Virus record (IMG/VR): IMGVR_UViG_3300046680_000175
Coordinates: 1-63,211 of that record
Reading direction: 5' to 3' (one strand)
DNA length: 63,211 nucleotides
DNA from: a virus
A program made the position numbers and the translations under genes. Within the stretch, counting starts at the first letter, position 1, and each line of letters opens with the position of its first letter. The notes beneath the pieces were generated by a model. The model was not told the DNA's origin. It worked only from the letters and a program-made list of their open reading frames with translations, and made no database searches. Below are positions 7,894-15,743 of this stretch, piece by piece.

Positions 7894-8399
7894 CGCCCGA
7901 ACAAAAAGCCGCGCTTGATCTGGCAATCCTGAATCTCAAAACTCACGGCGACGATCAGTTGTTGAGTGCCGTGCAACCGCTGATCGAGTTTTACGAATCC
8001 CGCGTATTGGCGGAGAGGAAGCAAGAGCCGGTTGCGTGGCGCAGCAAGTGGAAGACGGGCAATCAGTGGACGTACAGCAACAGCAAGCCTTACTGCAATC
8101 CGCCTGAGAAGTTTGACGTCGAACCGGTATTCGCCCACCCCACGCCGGATGATGCAAGAGTAGTCGTGGATTCATATAGCTTGGCGAACGATCCCGACGT
8201 GACTGTCCAGCGGGTTAAGCAAAGAGACGGCACCTACCTATGGGCCGTCAGAAGTGGCGCTTGTTGCCTCAACAGTTCTGGCGAGTGGGAGGAAGAGCCG
8301 ATGCCGAGCAATAGGGACGTTGCGTTTCTTTCTCGGTGCAGATTCGCGACGGCCGACGCCGCCATCGACCGAGCAATGCAAGACAAGGAGCCGAAATGA
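7890..8399 (+). CDS. Paralogous accessory protein, C-terminally extended
   Basis: 169 aa. Residues 1-90 parallel the preceding gene (ESRVLAERKQEPVAW, then FAHPTPDDA). An unrelated domain of about 80 aa follows (VQRVKQRDGTYLWAVRSGAC, FLSRCRFATADAAID). The upstream neighbour ends exactly at the shared segment, so this looks like module plus new domain. Confidence 0.6.
   Translation: MTPEQKAALDLAILNLKTHGDDQLLSAVQPLIEFYESRVLAERKQEPVAWRSKWKTGNQWTYSNSKPYCNPPEKFDVEPVFAHPTPDDARVVVDSYSLANDPDVTVQRVKQRDGTYLWAVRSGACCLNSSGEWEEEPMPSNRDVAFLSRCRFATADAAIDRAMQDKEPK
7994..8022 (+). repeat. 29-bp exact repeat, copy 2
   Basis: Second copy of 7578-7606. Confidence 0.95.
8132..8158 (+). repeat. 27-bp exact repeat, copy 2
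   Basis: Second copy of 7707-7733. Confidence 0.95.
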
Positions 8400-8647
8400 C
8401 CAGTCGCGAACGATTCGAATACGCTTGTTCGCTCATGCCACCGGGCCTTTGTTGGAACGAGGAGATTACGCCTGACACCGTTCTTTATATCGCCGCGTTG
8501 GTAGAGCGCCAAGCGCTGGAGTGGGCGGCCCAGCGAATCGAGCCACGCAATGCGCCGGATGACTGGACGGAATATGCGAAGGTCCGAGCGGAAGCAGCAC
8601 GCGAAATCCGCGCCCTAATAGACCCGCAGAGCAAGGAGGGATCGTGA
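8396..8647 (+). CDS. Small hypothetical protein
   Basis: 83 aa from ATG 8396, with AAGGAG 6 bases upstream. Helical, with AALVERQALEWAAQRIEP and an AEAAREIRALI tail, a pattern seen in phage accessory proteins of unknown function. Overlaps the next GTG start. Confidence 0.6.
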   Translation: MTSRERFEYACSLMPPGLCWNEEITPDTVLYIAALVERQALEWAAQRIEPRNAPDDWTEYAKVRAEAAREIRALIDPQSKEGS

Positions 8648-8862
8648 CTAGCCCAATAAAGCCGTGCCCCTTCTGTGGCGAACCGCCATATGTCGCGGAA
8701 GATCTCGATCCCACCGATTGGTGGTTCGTTGAATGCCGCACGATTAATTGCGTTAGCCCAAGCGTAGGAGGCCGCACTTCGATCGAATCTGCCATCGCCA
8801 AATGGAACCAGCGCGCATCGCCGAAGGACGCGCAGAGCAGCGAGGAGAAGCGCGATGCCTGA
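8644..8862 (+). CDS. Lar-like restriction alleviation protein
   Basis: 72 aa, GTG start with AAGGAGGG 3-4 bases upstream. KPCPFCGEPP gives the N-terminal CxxC, WFVECRTINC the second cysteine set and AIAKWNQRAS the family-typical C-terminus (Lar, PF14354). Rac Lar reduces type I restriction by stimulating modification; whether this one does so is an inference from family. Confidence 0.75.
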   Translation: MTSPIKPCPFCGEPPYVAEDLDPTDWWFVECRTINCVSPSVGGRTSIESAIAKWNQRASPKDAQSSEEKRDA

Positions 8863-8950
8863 AAAAAGAAAGCTCACCGCGCTCGATTGGGCTTGCCTTG
8901 CTGTTCCCGTCATTGCAGCGATCGCATACCTGATCGCGGAGTTTCTCTGA
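8855..8950 (+). CDS. 31-aa membrane peptide
   Basis: Starts inside the end of the Lar gene with GAGGAG 7 bases upstream. Basic N-terminus (MPEKRKL) then one membrane helix (WACLAVPVIAAIAYLIAEFL). Unknown function, but position and ribosome site are good. Confidence 0.55.
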   Translation: MPEKRKLTALDWACLAVPVIAAIAYLIAEFL

Positions 8951-8958
8951 TCAGCCGC

Positions 8959-9156
8959 TCAGAGACCGACGATTTTCCAGAGGTCGGGCAGATGCAAGTT
9001 CGGGTCGTGCTCAGCCAGTAACGCGACCGTCGTCTTGTAGTAGGCGTCGCCGTGCTCGCGATCTAGGTCGTCGTAATCGCCGAACTTGGCAGTGACGATC
9101 GCGACGGCAGCGGCGTCGATGGAGTCGATAAGGGATTGGGCTTGATCTCTGTTCAT
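8959..9156 (-). CDS. Small acidic hypothetical protein on the opposite strand
   Basis: 65 aa (MNRDQAQSLIDSIDAAAVAI, YDDLDREHGD, LPDLWKIVGL), preceded by a GGGGG ribosome site. It lies antisense between the rightward early genes and the GIY-YIG gene and is the only leftward gene in this operon. The helix-rich sequence is not recognised. Confidence 0.55.
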   Translation of the reverse strand: MNRDQAQSLIDSIDAAAVAIVTAKFGDYDDLDREHGDAYYKTTVALLAEHDPNLHLPDLWKIVGL

Positions 9157-9199
9157 GCCCCCGTTATCGGCGGCAACAGAGAAAACTTTAGGCAGTGAA

Positions 9200-9259
9200 A
9201 TGCAGCAGCAAATCGAAGAATTCATGCGCACATCGCGCAACGCTCGGGGAATCGAATGA
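9200..9259 (+). CDS. Possible 19-aa leader peptide before the GIY-YIG gene
   Basis: The short frame MQQQIEEFMRTSRNARGIE ends in an ATGA overlap with the start at 9256, the arrangement used for translational coupling. No strong ribosome site, so it may not be real. Confidence 0.3.
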   Translation: MQQQIEEFMRTSRNARGIE

Positions 9260-9912
9260 AAGACGTGACCATGCACAAGGTCTATGAGATGGCAACGAAA
9301 TGGCCGTCCAATCTTCAGAAGGCAGGCGAGATCGCGGATCAGGTCGGTGTATCTGAAGAGCAACTGATTCTGTGGGCTGAGAAAGGTCTCTGCCCGCACT
9401 TTCGGATCAACGATGGAATCCCGCTCTTCCGGATCGCGGACGTCCGAAAATGGATGATTGAGGCGGAAGTCATAGGCGAATGCCTCGGCGTGACGAAGCG
9501 CGACGCGTTCACCCTTCGAGTGATCAGCGACCGCCCGAACATCGACGAGATCCCCGCCGAGTTGCGATCGGTCGGAAAGGTATTCGACGTCAGCCGTAAC
9601 CTTTTGCCTACTGGCGTGTACTTCCTCTACCTAAACGACGTGCTGCAGTACATCGGCCAGTCAGTCGAACCGGCAACGCGTCTGTCGCAGCATCGGCACG
9701 CCGGCAAGGTGTTTGATCGAGCGTTCATCCTGCCTGTCCCGGCGTTCATGCTGGATGAGGTCGAGGGTTCACTGATCAGGCATTTCCGTCCGCCTCTGAA
9801 CGGAAACACTGCGCCGCGCGTCGCGGCTGATCGCGCGTCCGATACCTTGGCGCAACTTGGGCTGATCGAGAGCGCCCTAGAACAAACGGGGGAAGTATGC
9901 CGGCAAGCATGA
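9256..9912 (+). CDS. GIY-YIG nuclease-domain protein with N-terminal DNA-binding region
   Basis: 218 aa. Residues about 120-185 form a GIY-YIG domain: GVYFLY (120-125), YIG (132-134), catalytic-type R142 in ATRLSQH, E168/E170 in DEVEGSLI, and N182 in PPLNGN. Residues about 20-70 look like a MerR/HTH-type recognition unit (ADQVGVSEEQLILWAEKGLC, then PLFRIADVRKWM). It overlaps the excisionase candidate by 16 bases. It may be a homing-type or host-DNA-targeting nuclease; role unproven. Confidence 0.75.
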   Translation: MKDVTMHKVYEMATKWPSNLQKAGEIADQVGVSEEQLILWAEKGLCPHFRINDGIPLFRIADVRKWMIEAEVIGECLGVTKRDAFTLRVISDRPNIDEIPAELRSVGKVFDVSRNLLPTGVYFLYLNDVLQYIGQSVEPATRLSQHRHAGKVFDRAFILPVPAFMLDEVEGSLIRHFRPPLNGNTAPRVAADRASDTLAQLGLIESALEQTGEVCRQA

Positions 9913-10142
9913 AGCCGATTTATTTGGATCTGCAGGCAGTCGCCGAGGCAGTGTCGCTGTCGGAAGCGAGTGTGAAGCGGCTGGTCCGGGAAGAGAAATT
10001 CCCGAAACCGCGCATGTTGTCGGGACGTCGCGTCGCGTGGCTGACGTCCGAGGTGGAAGTGTGGGCTGCATCTTGCCCGGTGTCCGACATCCTGCCGCCG
10101 CCGAACACCGGGAACAGGAAGGGGATCACGAGGGCCGCGTGA
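9897..10142 (+). CDS. AlpA-like HTH protein, candidate excisionase
   Basis: 81 aa. The LDLQAVAEAVSLSEASVKRL and FPKPRMLSGRRVAWLTSEVE segments are the winged-helix layout of AlpA/Xis-type proteins. GGGGGA lies just upstream. It is convergent with the integrase and overlaps its 3' end by 17 bases, and it is the last gene of the rightward lytic operon, both fitting a recombination directionality factor. A second possible start is ATG 9909. Confidence 0.75.
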   Translation: MPASMKPIYLDLQAVAEAVSLSEASVKRLVREEKFPKPRMLSGRRVAWLTSEVEVWAASCPVSDILPPPNTGNRKGITRAA

Positions 10143-11391
10143 TGGCGATCTGCTCAAGTCGATCGGATAGCCGCGTGATCCACTCGCGGCGCTCCTTGTC
10201 GTATGAATGCCTGTTGTACACGCCGGTCACCCCCGGCAGGACGTGCCCCAGTATCGATTCCGCTACCTCATGCGGGCAACCCATCGAGGCGAGCATCGTT
10301 CGCACCGTGCGGCGTAGGTCGTGCGGCGCCCAATGGCTGACCGGCAACCTGGTGCGCTGCTCGCGAGGCGCGTTCCTGCAATACGGCTGTCGGTGATAAA
10401 CCGACTGCTGAATCAACTTCTGATCCTTGTGCCCTGCCGCCGCCGTCGACGGGAACAGGAAACCCTTCTTTGCGATTGCCATGCGCCGACGAACGATTTG
10501 CTCGGCGCGGCCAATCACCGGCACACGAAGATCTGTCGCGCTCGCGCGGTTCGCATTCTTCGTCTTCGCCTTCGGGATCGTCCACCAGAACCCGTCTTTT
10601 TCCTCTGTGAACTCGCCCACCTCCATCGCGACGATCTCGGCGCCGCGGGCTCCTGTCCACAGGTAGAGCGTCAGCACGTCATTGAGCGTCTGGCTGAAGT
10701 TTGGCATCCAGCGGATGAGCTCGCCGACTTCGGCATCAGACAGCACGCGCTTCTCCGTGATTCGCTCGCCATCCACCCTCTTCCCTTTGCTCCGCAGTCT
10801 CCCGCGCATGACGAGCCGCCACCAGTTCGGGCTGGTGTCCGGAATCCGTCCCGCGTCGAGCGCGTAATCCCATGCGGCACCGAGTGCCGAGCGTAGGGTT
10901 TTTGCGAGCGACGGCGTGCCCGCGCAGCTCTCCAGAAGATCGAAGGCCTGCTTGCGCGTGACCGACTCGGCGGGCAGATGCGCGATCGGCGCGACCTTGC
11001 TCGCGAACGTCCTGCGAATGATGTCCGCGCCCTTCGCCTTTCGGTTCCGCTCGACATGACCAGCGATGTAGTCGTCGCACAGCTTGCGCACGGTGTAGTC
11101 GGATGGCGTAGCCGCCGGATCTTTTCCTACGCGCTTGGCTGCAGCCGGATCGCCCCCAGCATCGCGCGCGGAGCGTAGCTTTTCCCATTCCGCTATGGCG
11201 GCGGCGTAGGACATCGCCGGCCATTCGCCGAGCTTGATCTGGCGCATCCGGTCATCGACCGGCGACTTGTAGCGATACGTCCAAGAGCGGCGCGTCTCCG
11301 TCGCCTGCAAGCGCAGGCCGGGAAAGCCGTCGATTGTGATGTGCTCCCCGGCGGGGATCTGTTTGGCTTGACGGGCGTCGAAGCGCGGCAT
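10126..11391 (-). CDS. int: Tyrosine-recombinase integrase (P4-like, DUF4102 arm domain)
   Basis: 421 aa. It inserts the phage genome at the bacterial attachment site. The N-terminal arm-binding domain (residues 1-85) is the DUF4102 type (PGLRLQATETRRSWTYRYKS). The core-binding domain is about 100-195, and the catalytic domain has R249 (TGARGAE), H357-x-x-R360 (HDLRR), H383 (ILGHVLPG) and nucleophile Y392 (VYNRHSY). It is transcribed leftward, away from the repeat-rich 11.4-11.7 kb region proposed as attP. Confidence 0.97.
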   Translation of the reverse strand: MPRFDARQAKQIPAGEHITIDGFPGLRLQATETRRSWTYRYKSPVDDRMRQIKLGEWPAMSYAAAIAEWEKLRSARDAGGDPAAAKRVGKDPAATPSDYTVRKLCDDYIAGHVERNRKAKGADIIRRTFASKVAPIAHLPAESVTRKQAFDLLESCAGTPSLAKTLRSALGAAWDYALDAGRIPDTSPNWWRLVMRGRLRSKGKRVDGERITEKRVLSDAEVGELIRWMPNFSQTLNDVLTLYLWTGARGAEIVAMEVGEFTEEKDGFWWTIPKAKTKNANRASATDLRVPVIGRAEQIVRRRMAIAKKGFLFPSTAAAGHKDQKLIQQSVYHRQPYCRNAPREQRTRLPVSHWAPHDLRRTVRTMLASMGCPHEVAESILGHVLPGVTGVYNRHSYDKERREWITRLSDRLEQIAITRPS

Positions 11392-11406
11392 GGGGCTATG
11401 ATTTGT

Positions 11407-11696
11407 GGCGTAGGTTTGCCGCCACTTGAAAACCGGGCGGCGTAGGTTTTCGAAATCATATCGCGAAAAACTACGCCGAATGCGGATCTATGCCTATCCG
11501 TTGTAATCTGTTATGAACAAAGCGGCGATTTCGAGTTTCGAACGCAGGGCCTTGACCGCAAAGGCTCTGGGGCTGGCAAGCCTTATGCCATAAGACTTTT
11601 AGCCAGCCTCCTAAATAGCCTACTCGTTCTCTTCGAAGATACGTCCAGACCTTAATGGGCGGCCCTCTGTTCACCCGACTACGCCAAAACCTACGC
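11407..11696. other. Candidate attP region with repeated integrase-type sites
   Basis: This is the largest gene-free stretch near int (11392-11772). GCGTAGGTTT occurs at 11408-11417, GCGTAGGTTTT at 11440-11450, and its inverse AAAACCTACGC at 11686-11696, as expected of arm-type sites flanking a core. I cannot define the crossover core without a host attB. No tRNA 3' end is recognisable. Confidence 0.5.
11571..11608. other. Nested inverted repeat inside candidate attP
   Basis: GGCTGGC (11571-11577) pairs perfectly with GCCAGCC (11602-11608), and inside it CTTAT (11582-11586) pairs with ATAAG (11590-11594). No T-run follows on either strand beyond a short TTTT, so a recombination or regulatory structure is as likely as a terminator. 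Confidence 0.5.
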
Positions 11697-11772
11697 TGCT
11701 ATATTTGCGCAGTTCACTCGCGTACTGTATGTTTACACAGTAAAGATTTCTGGCCTTGCGAGGGTTCTGTAA

Positions 11773-11931
11773 ATGACGGCGATGTGGTGCCCGGTCTGCG
11801 CGAGGCGGCTCGCGCGCGATGAGTTTCAGACGGCAGTCGGCGACGTGCCGAATCGGTGGATGTGCGGGGATTGCGATTGCGTCGTCAACGAGTATGACGA
11901 CGAGTACGAGCAGCCTGAGTGCGATGGGTAG
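11773..11931 (+). CDS. 52-aa zinc-ribbon protein
   Basis: Contains WCPVC near the N-terminus and WMCGDCDC at residues 29-36, a four-cysteine zinc ribbon, then an acidic tail. Overlaps the next gene by 8 bases. Divergent from int; may be expressed in the lysogen. No strong ribosome site seen. Confidence 0.55.
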   Translation: MTAMWCPVCARRLARDEFQTAVGDVPNRWMCGDCDCVVNEYDDEYEQPECDG

Positions 11932-12208
11932 AAACGGAAGCGTCCTCCTAAGTGAGCTCGCCGCGCGCGCGAGCCACATCGACATCGAGTGCTCGCGCTG
12001 CGACCGCAAAGGCCGGTATCGAGTCGCCAAGCTCGTTGCGCGCCTCGGCGAGGACTTCCCGATGACTGACCTCGGCGCCGAGCTCGCGGATTGCCCTCGG
12101 CGGAGCGCCACCGCTCATCACGAGCGGTGCGACGTGTTCTTTCCTGCCCTGCCGAAAATCATGTCTGGTGAAGAGCCAACATCGCCGTCGATTCGCGACA
12201 ACTCCTGA
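11924..12208 (+). CDS. Small zinc-finger-like protein
   Basis: 94 aa. The order IECSRCDRKGRYRVAKLVAR, then ELADCPRR, then HHERCDVFFP is a Cys-rich pattern common as a hypothetical protein in Burkholderia-type genomes and prophages. Overlaps the previous frame. Function unknown. Confidence 0.6.
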   Translation: MGRNGSVLLSELAARASHIDIECSRCDRKGRYRVAKLVARLGEDFPMTDLGAELADCPRRSATAHHERCDVFFPALPKIMSGEEPTSPSIRDNS

Positions 12209-12337
12209 TGGCTGCCAGCCGGTCGCGACATCGCGGGAATGGTTGTGCGTTCTGGACGCGTGCGATCGGCAGCGATGACGAAGAACCAAAGTCAAGGCGC
12301 CGACGGTGTCATAATCCTGCCTTTTGATCAATTTCAG

Positions 12338-13516
12338 ATGAAAAACCAGTCTCTTGAGGGGCTGCGGGGTCTTGCTTCGCTGATGGTCGTCTTTTCCCAC
12401 CTTACCCTAACGTTCTGGCCGCACATGCAGGTGAACGTGATTCACGAACCACACGCAGCATGGCAGGATAGCTTCTTCAACACCCCGCTGACTTTTTTGT
12501 GCAATGGCAGCTTCGCCGTCTGCATCTTCTTCGTGCTGAGCGGTTACGTGCTCTCCGCTAGATTTCTTAGGACGGGCGACACGCGCGCCATTGCCAATCT
12601 TTTCACGCGCCGCTATGCCCGGCTGATGCCGCCGGTTCTGGCATCGGTGATGATCGGCTACGTCCTACTTGCGTGTGGCGCGGTATTGGTCCACGATCCG
12701 CGCACACCAACGTGGCTGTCATGGACTTTTAGAGAGCCGCCGTCGTTGAGCGCAGCGCTCTCCGATGGACTGTGGAAGGCATATTTGACCGAAGGGGCAG
12801 CGTCGTACAATCCGCCCGGATGGACGATGCAATACGAATTCCTTGGATCGCTGCTGACATTCGCCATTTGCCTGATGACGGCCGGCCTCACACGTAGATG
12901 GATTCTGTACATGGCGACGATCATTGCCCTGCTCGCGACGCTGCCGATGGGCATTTACTATGTCCTCTTCGTGTGCGGCATCTGGATCGCTGACTCGAAG
13001 AATCTGCGGATCAGCACGATGCAATCGGTCGCATTGATCGCTCTCTCATGCTGCCTTGGCGGAAGCACTGCAGGGTCGATGTCTCATGACGTTTTCTGGT
13101 TCTTGCGGATCAATATCAACGGTCATGTCACTCAGTACCCGCAGATCGCTCAAGCACTGGCAAGCATCATTGTCGTGAAGACGGTGCTGTCGAACGAACG
13201 CATCGCTGCTTTCTTCGCGCGTTTCGCGGAGCTCGGCCGCAGGTCGTTCTCGCTGTATCTGATCCACTTCCTCGTTCTGTCGTCGGCCGGCATGTGGACA
13301 TACTTCAAGCTCGGCGGCGAGAACGCGCCGGTGAACGGAGGCGCGGCGGCGGCTGCATCCGCAGTCGTCATTGTTCTCTCGTATGTGGCCGCGGGCTGGT
13401 TTGCTGCCTTGTTCGACGCGCCCGCGATTCGCTACTCGCGGGCGGTCGCATCGTTCTTTTTACCGAAGCCTGCTAAGGTGGAGATTTCCGGCGACGCTCC
13501 GCAGAACGCGGGCTAG
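12338..13516 (+). CDS. Membrane O-acyltransferase (acyltransferase_3 family)
   Basis: 392 aa from ATG 12338. Begins LEGLRGLASLMVVFSHLTLT, with the conserved R-x-x-A and the catalytic-type His of OafA/Oac-like enzymes, followed by about ten hydrophobic segments across the inner membrane. Such enzymes transfer acyl groups to O-antigen or other glycans; on a temperate phage this suggests lysogenic conversion of receptor sugar. Upstream in-frame starts exist at 12239 and 12275; none has a clear ribosome site. A CATAAT box lies at about 12309-12314. Confidence 0.82.
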   Translation: MKNQSLEGLRGLASLMVVFSHLTLTFWPHMQVNVIHEPHAAWQDSFFNTPLTFLCNGSFAVCIFFVLSGYVLSARFLRTGDTRAIANLFTRRYARLMPPVLASVMIGYVLLACGAVLVHDPRTPTWLSWTFREPPSLSAALSDGLWKAYLTEGAASYNPPGWTMQYEFLGSLLTFAICLMTAGLTRRWILYMATIIALLATLPMGIYYVLFVCGIWIADSKNLRISTMQSVALIALSCCLGGSTAGSMSHDVFWFLRININGHVTQYPQIAQALASIIVVKTVLSNERIAAFFARFAELGRRSFSLYLIHFLVLSSAGMWTYFKLGGENAPVNGGAAAAASAVVIVLSYVAAGWFAALFDAPAIRYSRAVASFFLPKPAKVEISGDAPQNAG

Positions 13517-13527
13517 GAGGAAGGGAT

Positions 13528-13836
13528 ATGCTGAAATTATCACAAGCGATGAGAGAAGAAACGGCGAAGAAACTGCTCGATTTCATCCGGGATCATCCGG
13601 ACGCGCCGCTTTGCAAGGAACATCCGAACCCGGCGAAGGAGTTTAAGGTGTACCTGAATCGAGATTCAATCGAGATCGCCCACCCGACGCTGCCGCCAAT
13701 GGTGATGTCGTATGGCCAAAGCGCCTTAGATCACGAATGGCGCGGCCCGACTTCCACCGAGACAACCGCGCCGGCCGACGACAGCGAGCCTCGCCCGAAC
13801 CACGTGCGCGACGCAGTCCGGGCGAATCGGGAATAG
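13528..13836 (+). CDS. Hypothetical protein downstream of the acyltransferase
   Basis: 102 aa, good AGGAGGAAGGG ribosome site. N-terminal helix (QAMREETAKKLLDFIRDHPD), then a middle with few features and a charged tail. It ends convergently against the leftward late cluster at 13865. Not recognised. Confidence 0.65.
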   Translation: MLKLSQAMREETAKKLLDFIRDHPDAPLCKEHPNPAKEFKVYLNRDSIEIAHPTLPPMVMSYGQSALDHEWRGPTSTETTAPADDSEPRPNHVRDAVRANRE

Positions 13837-13864
13837 GCCCAGCGTGCAATGGCGGCCGCGAGAC

Positions 13865-14260
13865 TCACGCCGGGATCGCCGGCCCGTTCCAGTGCGATCC
13901 ACCCCCGCCGATCCGCACGCCCAGCCAAAGCAACTTGGCCCGCCATGCAGGGACGCCAGAGATAAGTGCAGCTTCGCGCAGAACCGCGTCGGCGACATCG
14001 CGAGTGACTGGATGCGGTGGCGTGTAGAGGAAGTCGTGCACTGCAGATGCCGCATGTGCTGTGTCGCCGCACAACAAGAATGCCAGCGCAACCCGCGGCA
14101 CGCTCGCATAGTCAGTTTCGAATCCGGCCGGCACGACGAACACGCGCCCCGCAACGTCGGAGTCATAGACGAGCGGCGCGGTCAAGCGCCACGTGCCGCG
14201 CCCGCTGTTCGTCGCGTCGCTGACGAGCTCGACTTGTAACTCGGTCAGAAACGCGCTCAT
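13865..14260 (-). CDS. DUF1353 family protein
   Basis: 131 aa. The pattern FVVPAGFETDYASVPRVAL, then AASAVHDFLY, ADAVLREA and AKLLWLGVRIGG is typical of DUF1353, found near phage lysis genes. Conserved D (ETDYASVP) and HD (AVHDFLY) suggest a metal or hydrolase site. Last gene of the leftward late cluster; overlaps the lipoprotein gene by ATGA. Confidence 0.8.
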   Translation of the reverse strand: MSAFLTELQVELVSDATNSGRGTWRLTAPLVYDSDVAGRVFVVPAGFETDYASVPRVALAFLLCGDTAHAASAVHDFLYTPPHPVTRDVADAVLREAALISGVPAWRAKLLWLGVRIGGGGSHWNGPAIPA

Positions 14261-14727
14261 TGAATCGGCGCGCCGGCGAGCGGGGTCGACGCGGCGGCCG
14301 GAGCCGAAGCCACAGCAGGCGCCGTTGATGTCACGAGCGGCGCAAGGCTGATCGCAATGTTAAACGCGAGGATGCCCGAATCGATCGCGGCGTCGGCCGC
14401 GTTCTTCTTGTCCTGCGTCAGAGCAGACGAATCCACGACCGACTTGACGAGCGGAAGCGTCGTATTGACGACCGATTGCAGATTCGTAGCGGTAACGGTC
14501 GCGCCGGCCGCGCAGACCTTGTCGATGGCCGGCTGCACGACTTCCGTCAGCGTGTTTGCTGCGCCGCCGGTGAAGACGCTGTCGGCCTTCAGGATTGCGA
14601 CTTCGCCGTTGGCAGCGCCGCAGGCGATTGCGACTTGCTGGGGGAAAGTCAAAGTCGGCGCGGAACCATTGCACGCACAAAGAACGGACGCGACGAGACA
14701 CGCCGCGAGCAGCGTAAGAGATTTCAT
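14257..14727 (-). CDS. Putative lipoprotein
   Basis: 156 aa with a lipoprotein signal (MKSLTLLAACLVASVLCAC, likely lipidated Cys19). The rest is Ala/Thr/Val-rich, with two helical segments and a low-complexity APAVASAPAAASTP tail. It may act with the neighbouring holin-like gene in host envelope disruption, but it lacks a recognisable spanin layout. Confidence 0.6.
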   Translation of the reverse strand: MKSLTLLAACLVASVLCACNGSAPTLTFPQQVAIACGAANGEVAILKADSVFTGGAANTLTEVVQPAIDKVCAAGATVTATNLQSVVNTTLPLVKSVVDSSALTQDKKNAADAAIDSGILAFNIAISLAPLVTSTAPAVASAPAAASTPLAGAPIQ

Positions 14728-14736
14728 GGGGGAACC

Positions 14737-15039
14737 TCAGGGAGTGAGTTTGATTGCCGCAGCCGCGGCGTTCGAGACTGCACCGGCAACGGCGCTTGTT
14801 GCCTGCGACTGGGCGGTGATAGGTGCGGTCGCGCCGACGCCCGTTTCAGAGAAGTCGAGCGAGTAGCCGTCAGCCGTCTTCTGGGCGTGGACGGTCACGC
14901 TCGATATGTCCTTGCCGTTCGTGATGGATGCGGAGCAACACAGAATCTGCTTCGACGCCTGGTCATAGAACGGCCGGATGTCGTAGGTTGCCTGGCCGGC
15001 GCATCCCGCCAGGCAGAGCGCCAGCAGGACGGCTTTCAT
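14737..15039 (-). CDS. Small lipoprotein
   Basis: 100 aa. MKAVLLALCLAGC is a good lipobox (LAGC, Cys13). The mature part includes a Cys-Cys pair (QILCCSASITNG). ATGA overlap with the holin-like gene puts it in the lysis group. It could be an outer-membrane lysis or spanin-like component; no direct match. Confidence 0.65.
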   Translation of the reverse strand: MKAVLLALCLAGCAGQATYDIRPFYDQASKQILCCSASITNGKDISSVTVHAQKTADGYSLDFSETGVGATAPITAQSQATSAVAGAVSNAAAAAIKLTP

Positions 15040-15245
15040 TGCGCGGGCGTCGCCGGGGCGTTCTTCTCTGCGCGCGCCAGCAGGTAGTTGTAAACGGCAT
15101 GCGCACCCGTGATCAGCAGCGCGGCGATCTGCAGTTGCGCGTCGACAGGAATCGCAACGTGCATCGACTGCGCGGCCCAATCGATGATAGGCACGAGTGA
15201 TGCCGCGGTGAGGGTGATTGCGCCGGTTTGAATGCTGGAGTTCAT
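15036..15245 (-). CDS. Holin-like protein, two membrane helices
   Basis: 69 aa. Two hydrophobic spans (ITLTAASLVPIIDWAAQ and LQIAALLITGAHAVYNYLLA) and a short charged C-terminus, a layout used by class II holins that let endolysin cross the membrane. Good AGGAGAAA ribosome site. The endolysin is 3 kb upstream in transcription order, which is loose for a lysis cassette. Confidence 0.6.
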   Translation of the reverse strand: MNSSIQTGAITLTAASLVPIIDWAAQSMHVAIPVDAQLQIAALLITGAHAVYNYLLARAEKNAPATPAQ

Positions 15246-15253
15246 GCTTTCTC

Positions 15254-15730
15254 CTAGATTGCGTGGTGGATGACTTCCACGTCAGAGAACTGGTAATTCT
15301 CCTTCGCGTACTTCTGCGCGATGAACAGCGGGAACGGCATCGCGTGGATGCCCTCGTCTTTCCCGATGTGATGCGCCTTGCAGAGCAGCAGCCCGTTGAC
15401 GGTCATGTCGTCAACGAACTGAGTCCAATCGGCGAAGCTTTCCCAATCGAACGACTGAATATGCGGTCCCCAGTAACCGGACTGCGCGTCCTGCTTGAAG
15501 CGGTCCCAGTCGATCAGCTCAGCCATCGAGCGCTCGATCGGATGGTGGTGCGCCTCAAGCGGATGGCCGGACTGTTCGGCCGTTGCATTGCAGACGAAGC
15601 AGCGCGCGCCTTCGCGCTCGATCAGGATCTTGCGTGTGCGGGCGAACAGCGCGGTCGTCTTGCGGTCCTCGTGCTCGGGGATGTTCACGTCGACAGATAG
15701 CGTCTCGCGCTCTGCGTGTGCCTGTGTCAT
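15254..15730 (-). CDS. HNH-like zinc protein
   Basis: 158 aa. ARCFVCNATAEQSG, LEAHHHPIERS and LLLCKAHHIGK form a Cys/His set that resembles an HNH or treble-clef nuclease core, lacking an obvious second Asn. The start at 15730 has no good ribosome site and lies just 13 bases after the T-run of a terminator. Confidence 0.55.
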   Translation of the reverse strand: MTQAHAERETLSVDVNIPEHEDRKTTALFARTRKILIEREGARCFVCNATAEQSGHPLEAHHHPIERSMAELIDWDRFKQDAQSGYWGPHIQSFDWESFADWTQFVDDMTVNGLLLCKAHHIGKDEGIHAMPFPLFIAQKYAKENYQFSDVEVIHHAI

Positions 15731-15743
15731 GGTGGCCAGAATG

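Noticed and set aside
11500-11660. tRNA gene as attachment site
   Set aside because: A T-loop-like TTTCGAACGC stretch is present, but no cloverleaf or acceptor stem can be drawn.
11471-11674. 67-codon leftward frame in the attP region
   Set aside because: Spans the nested palindrome and has no ribosome site; more likely non-coding recombination DNA.
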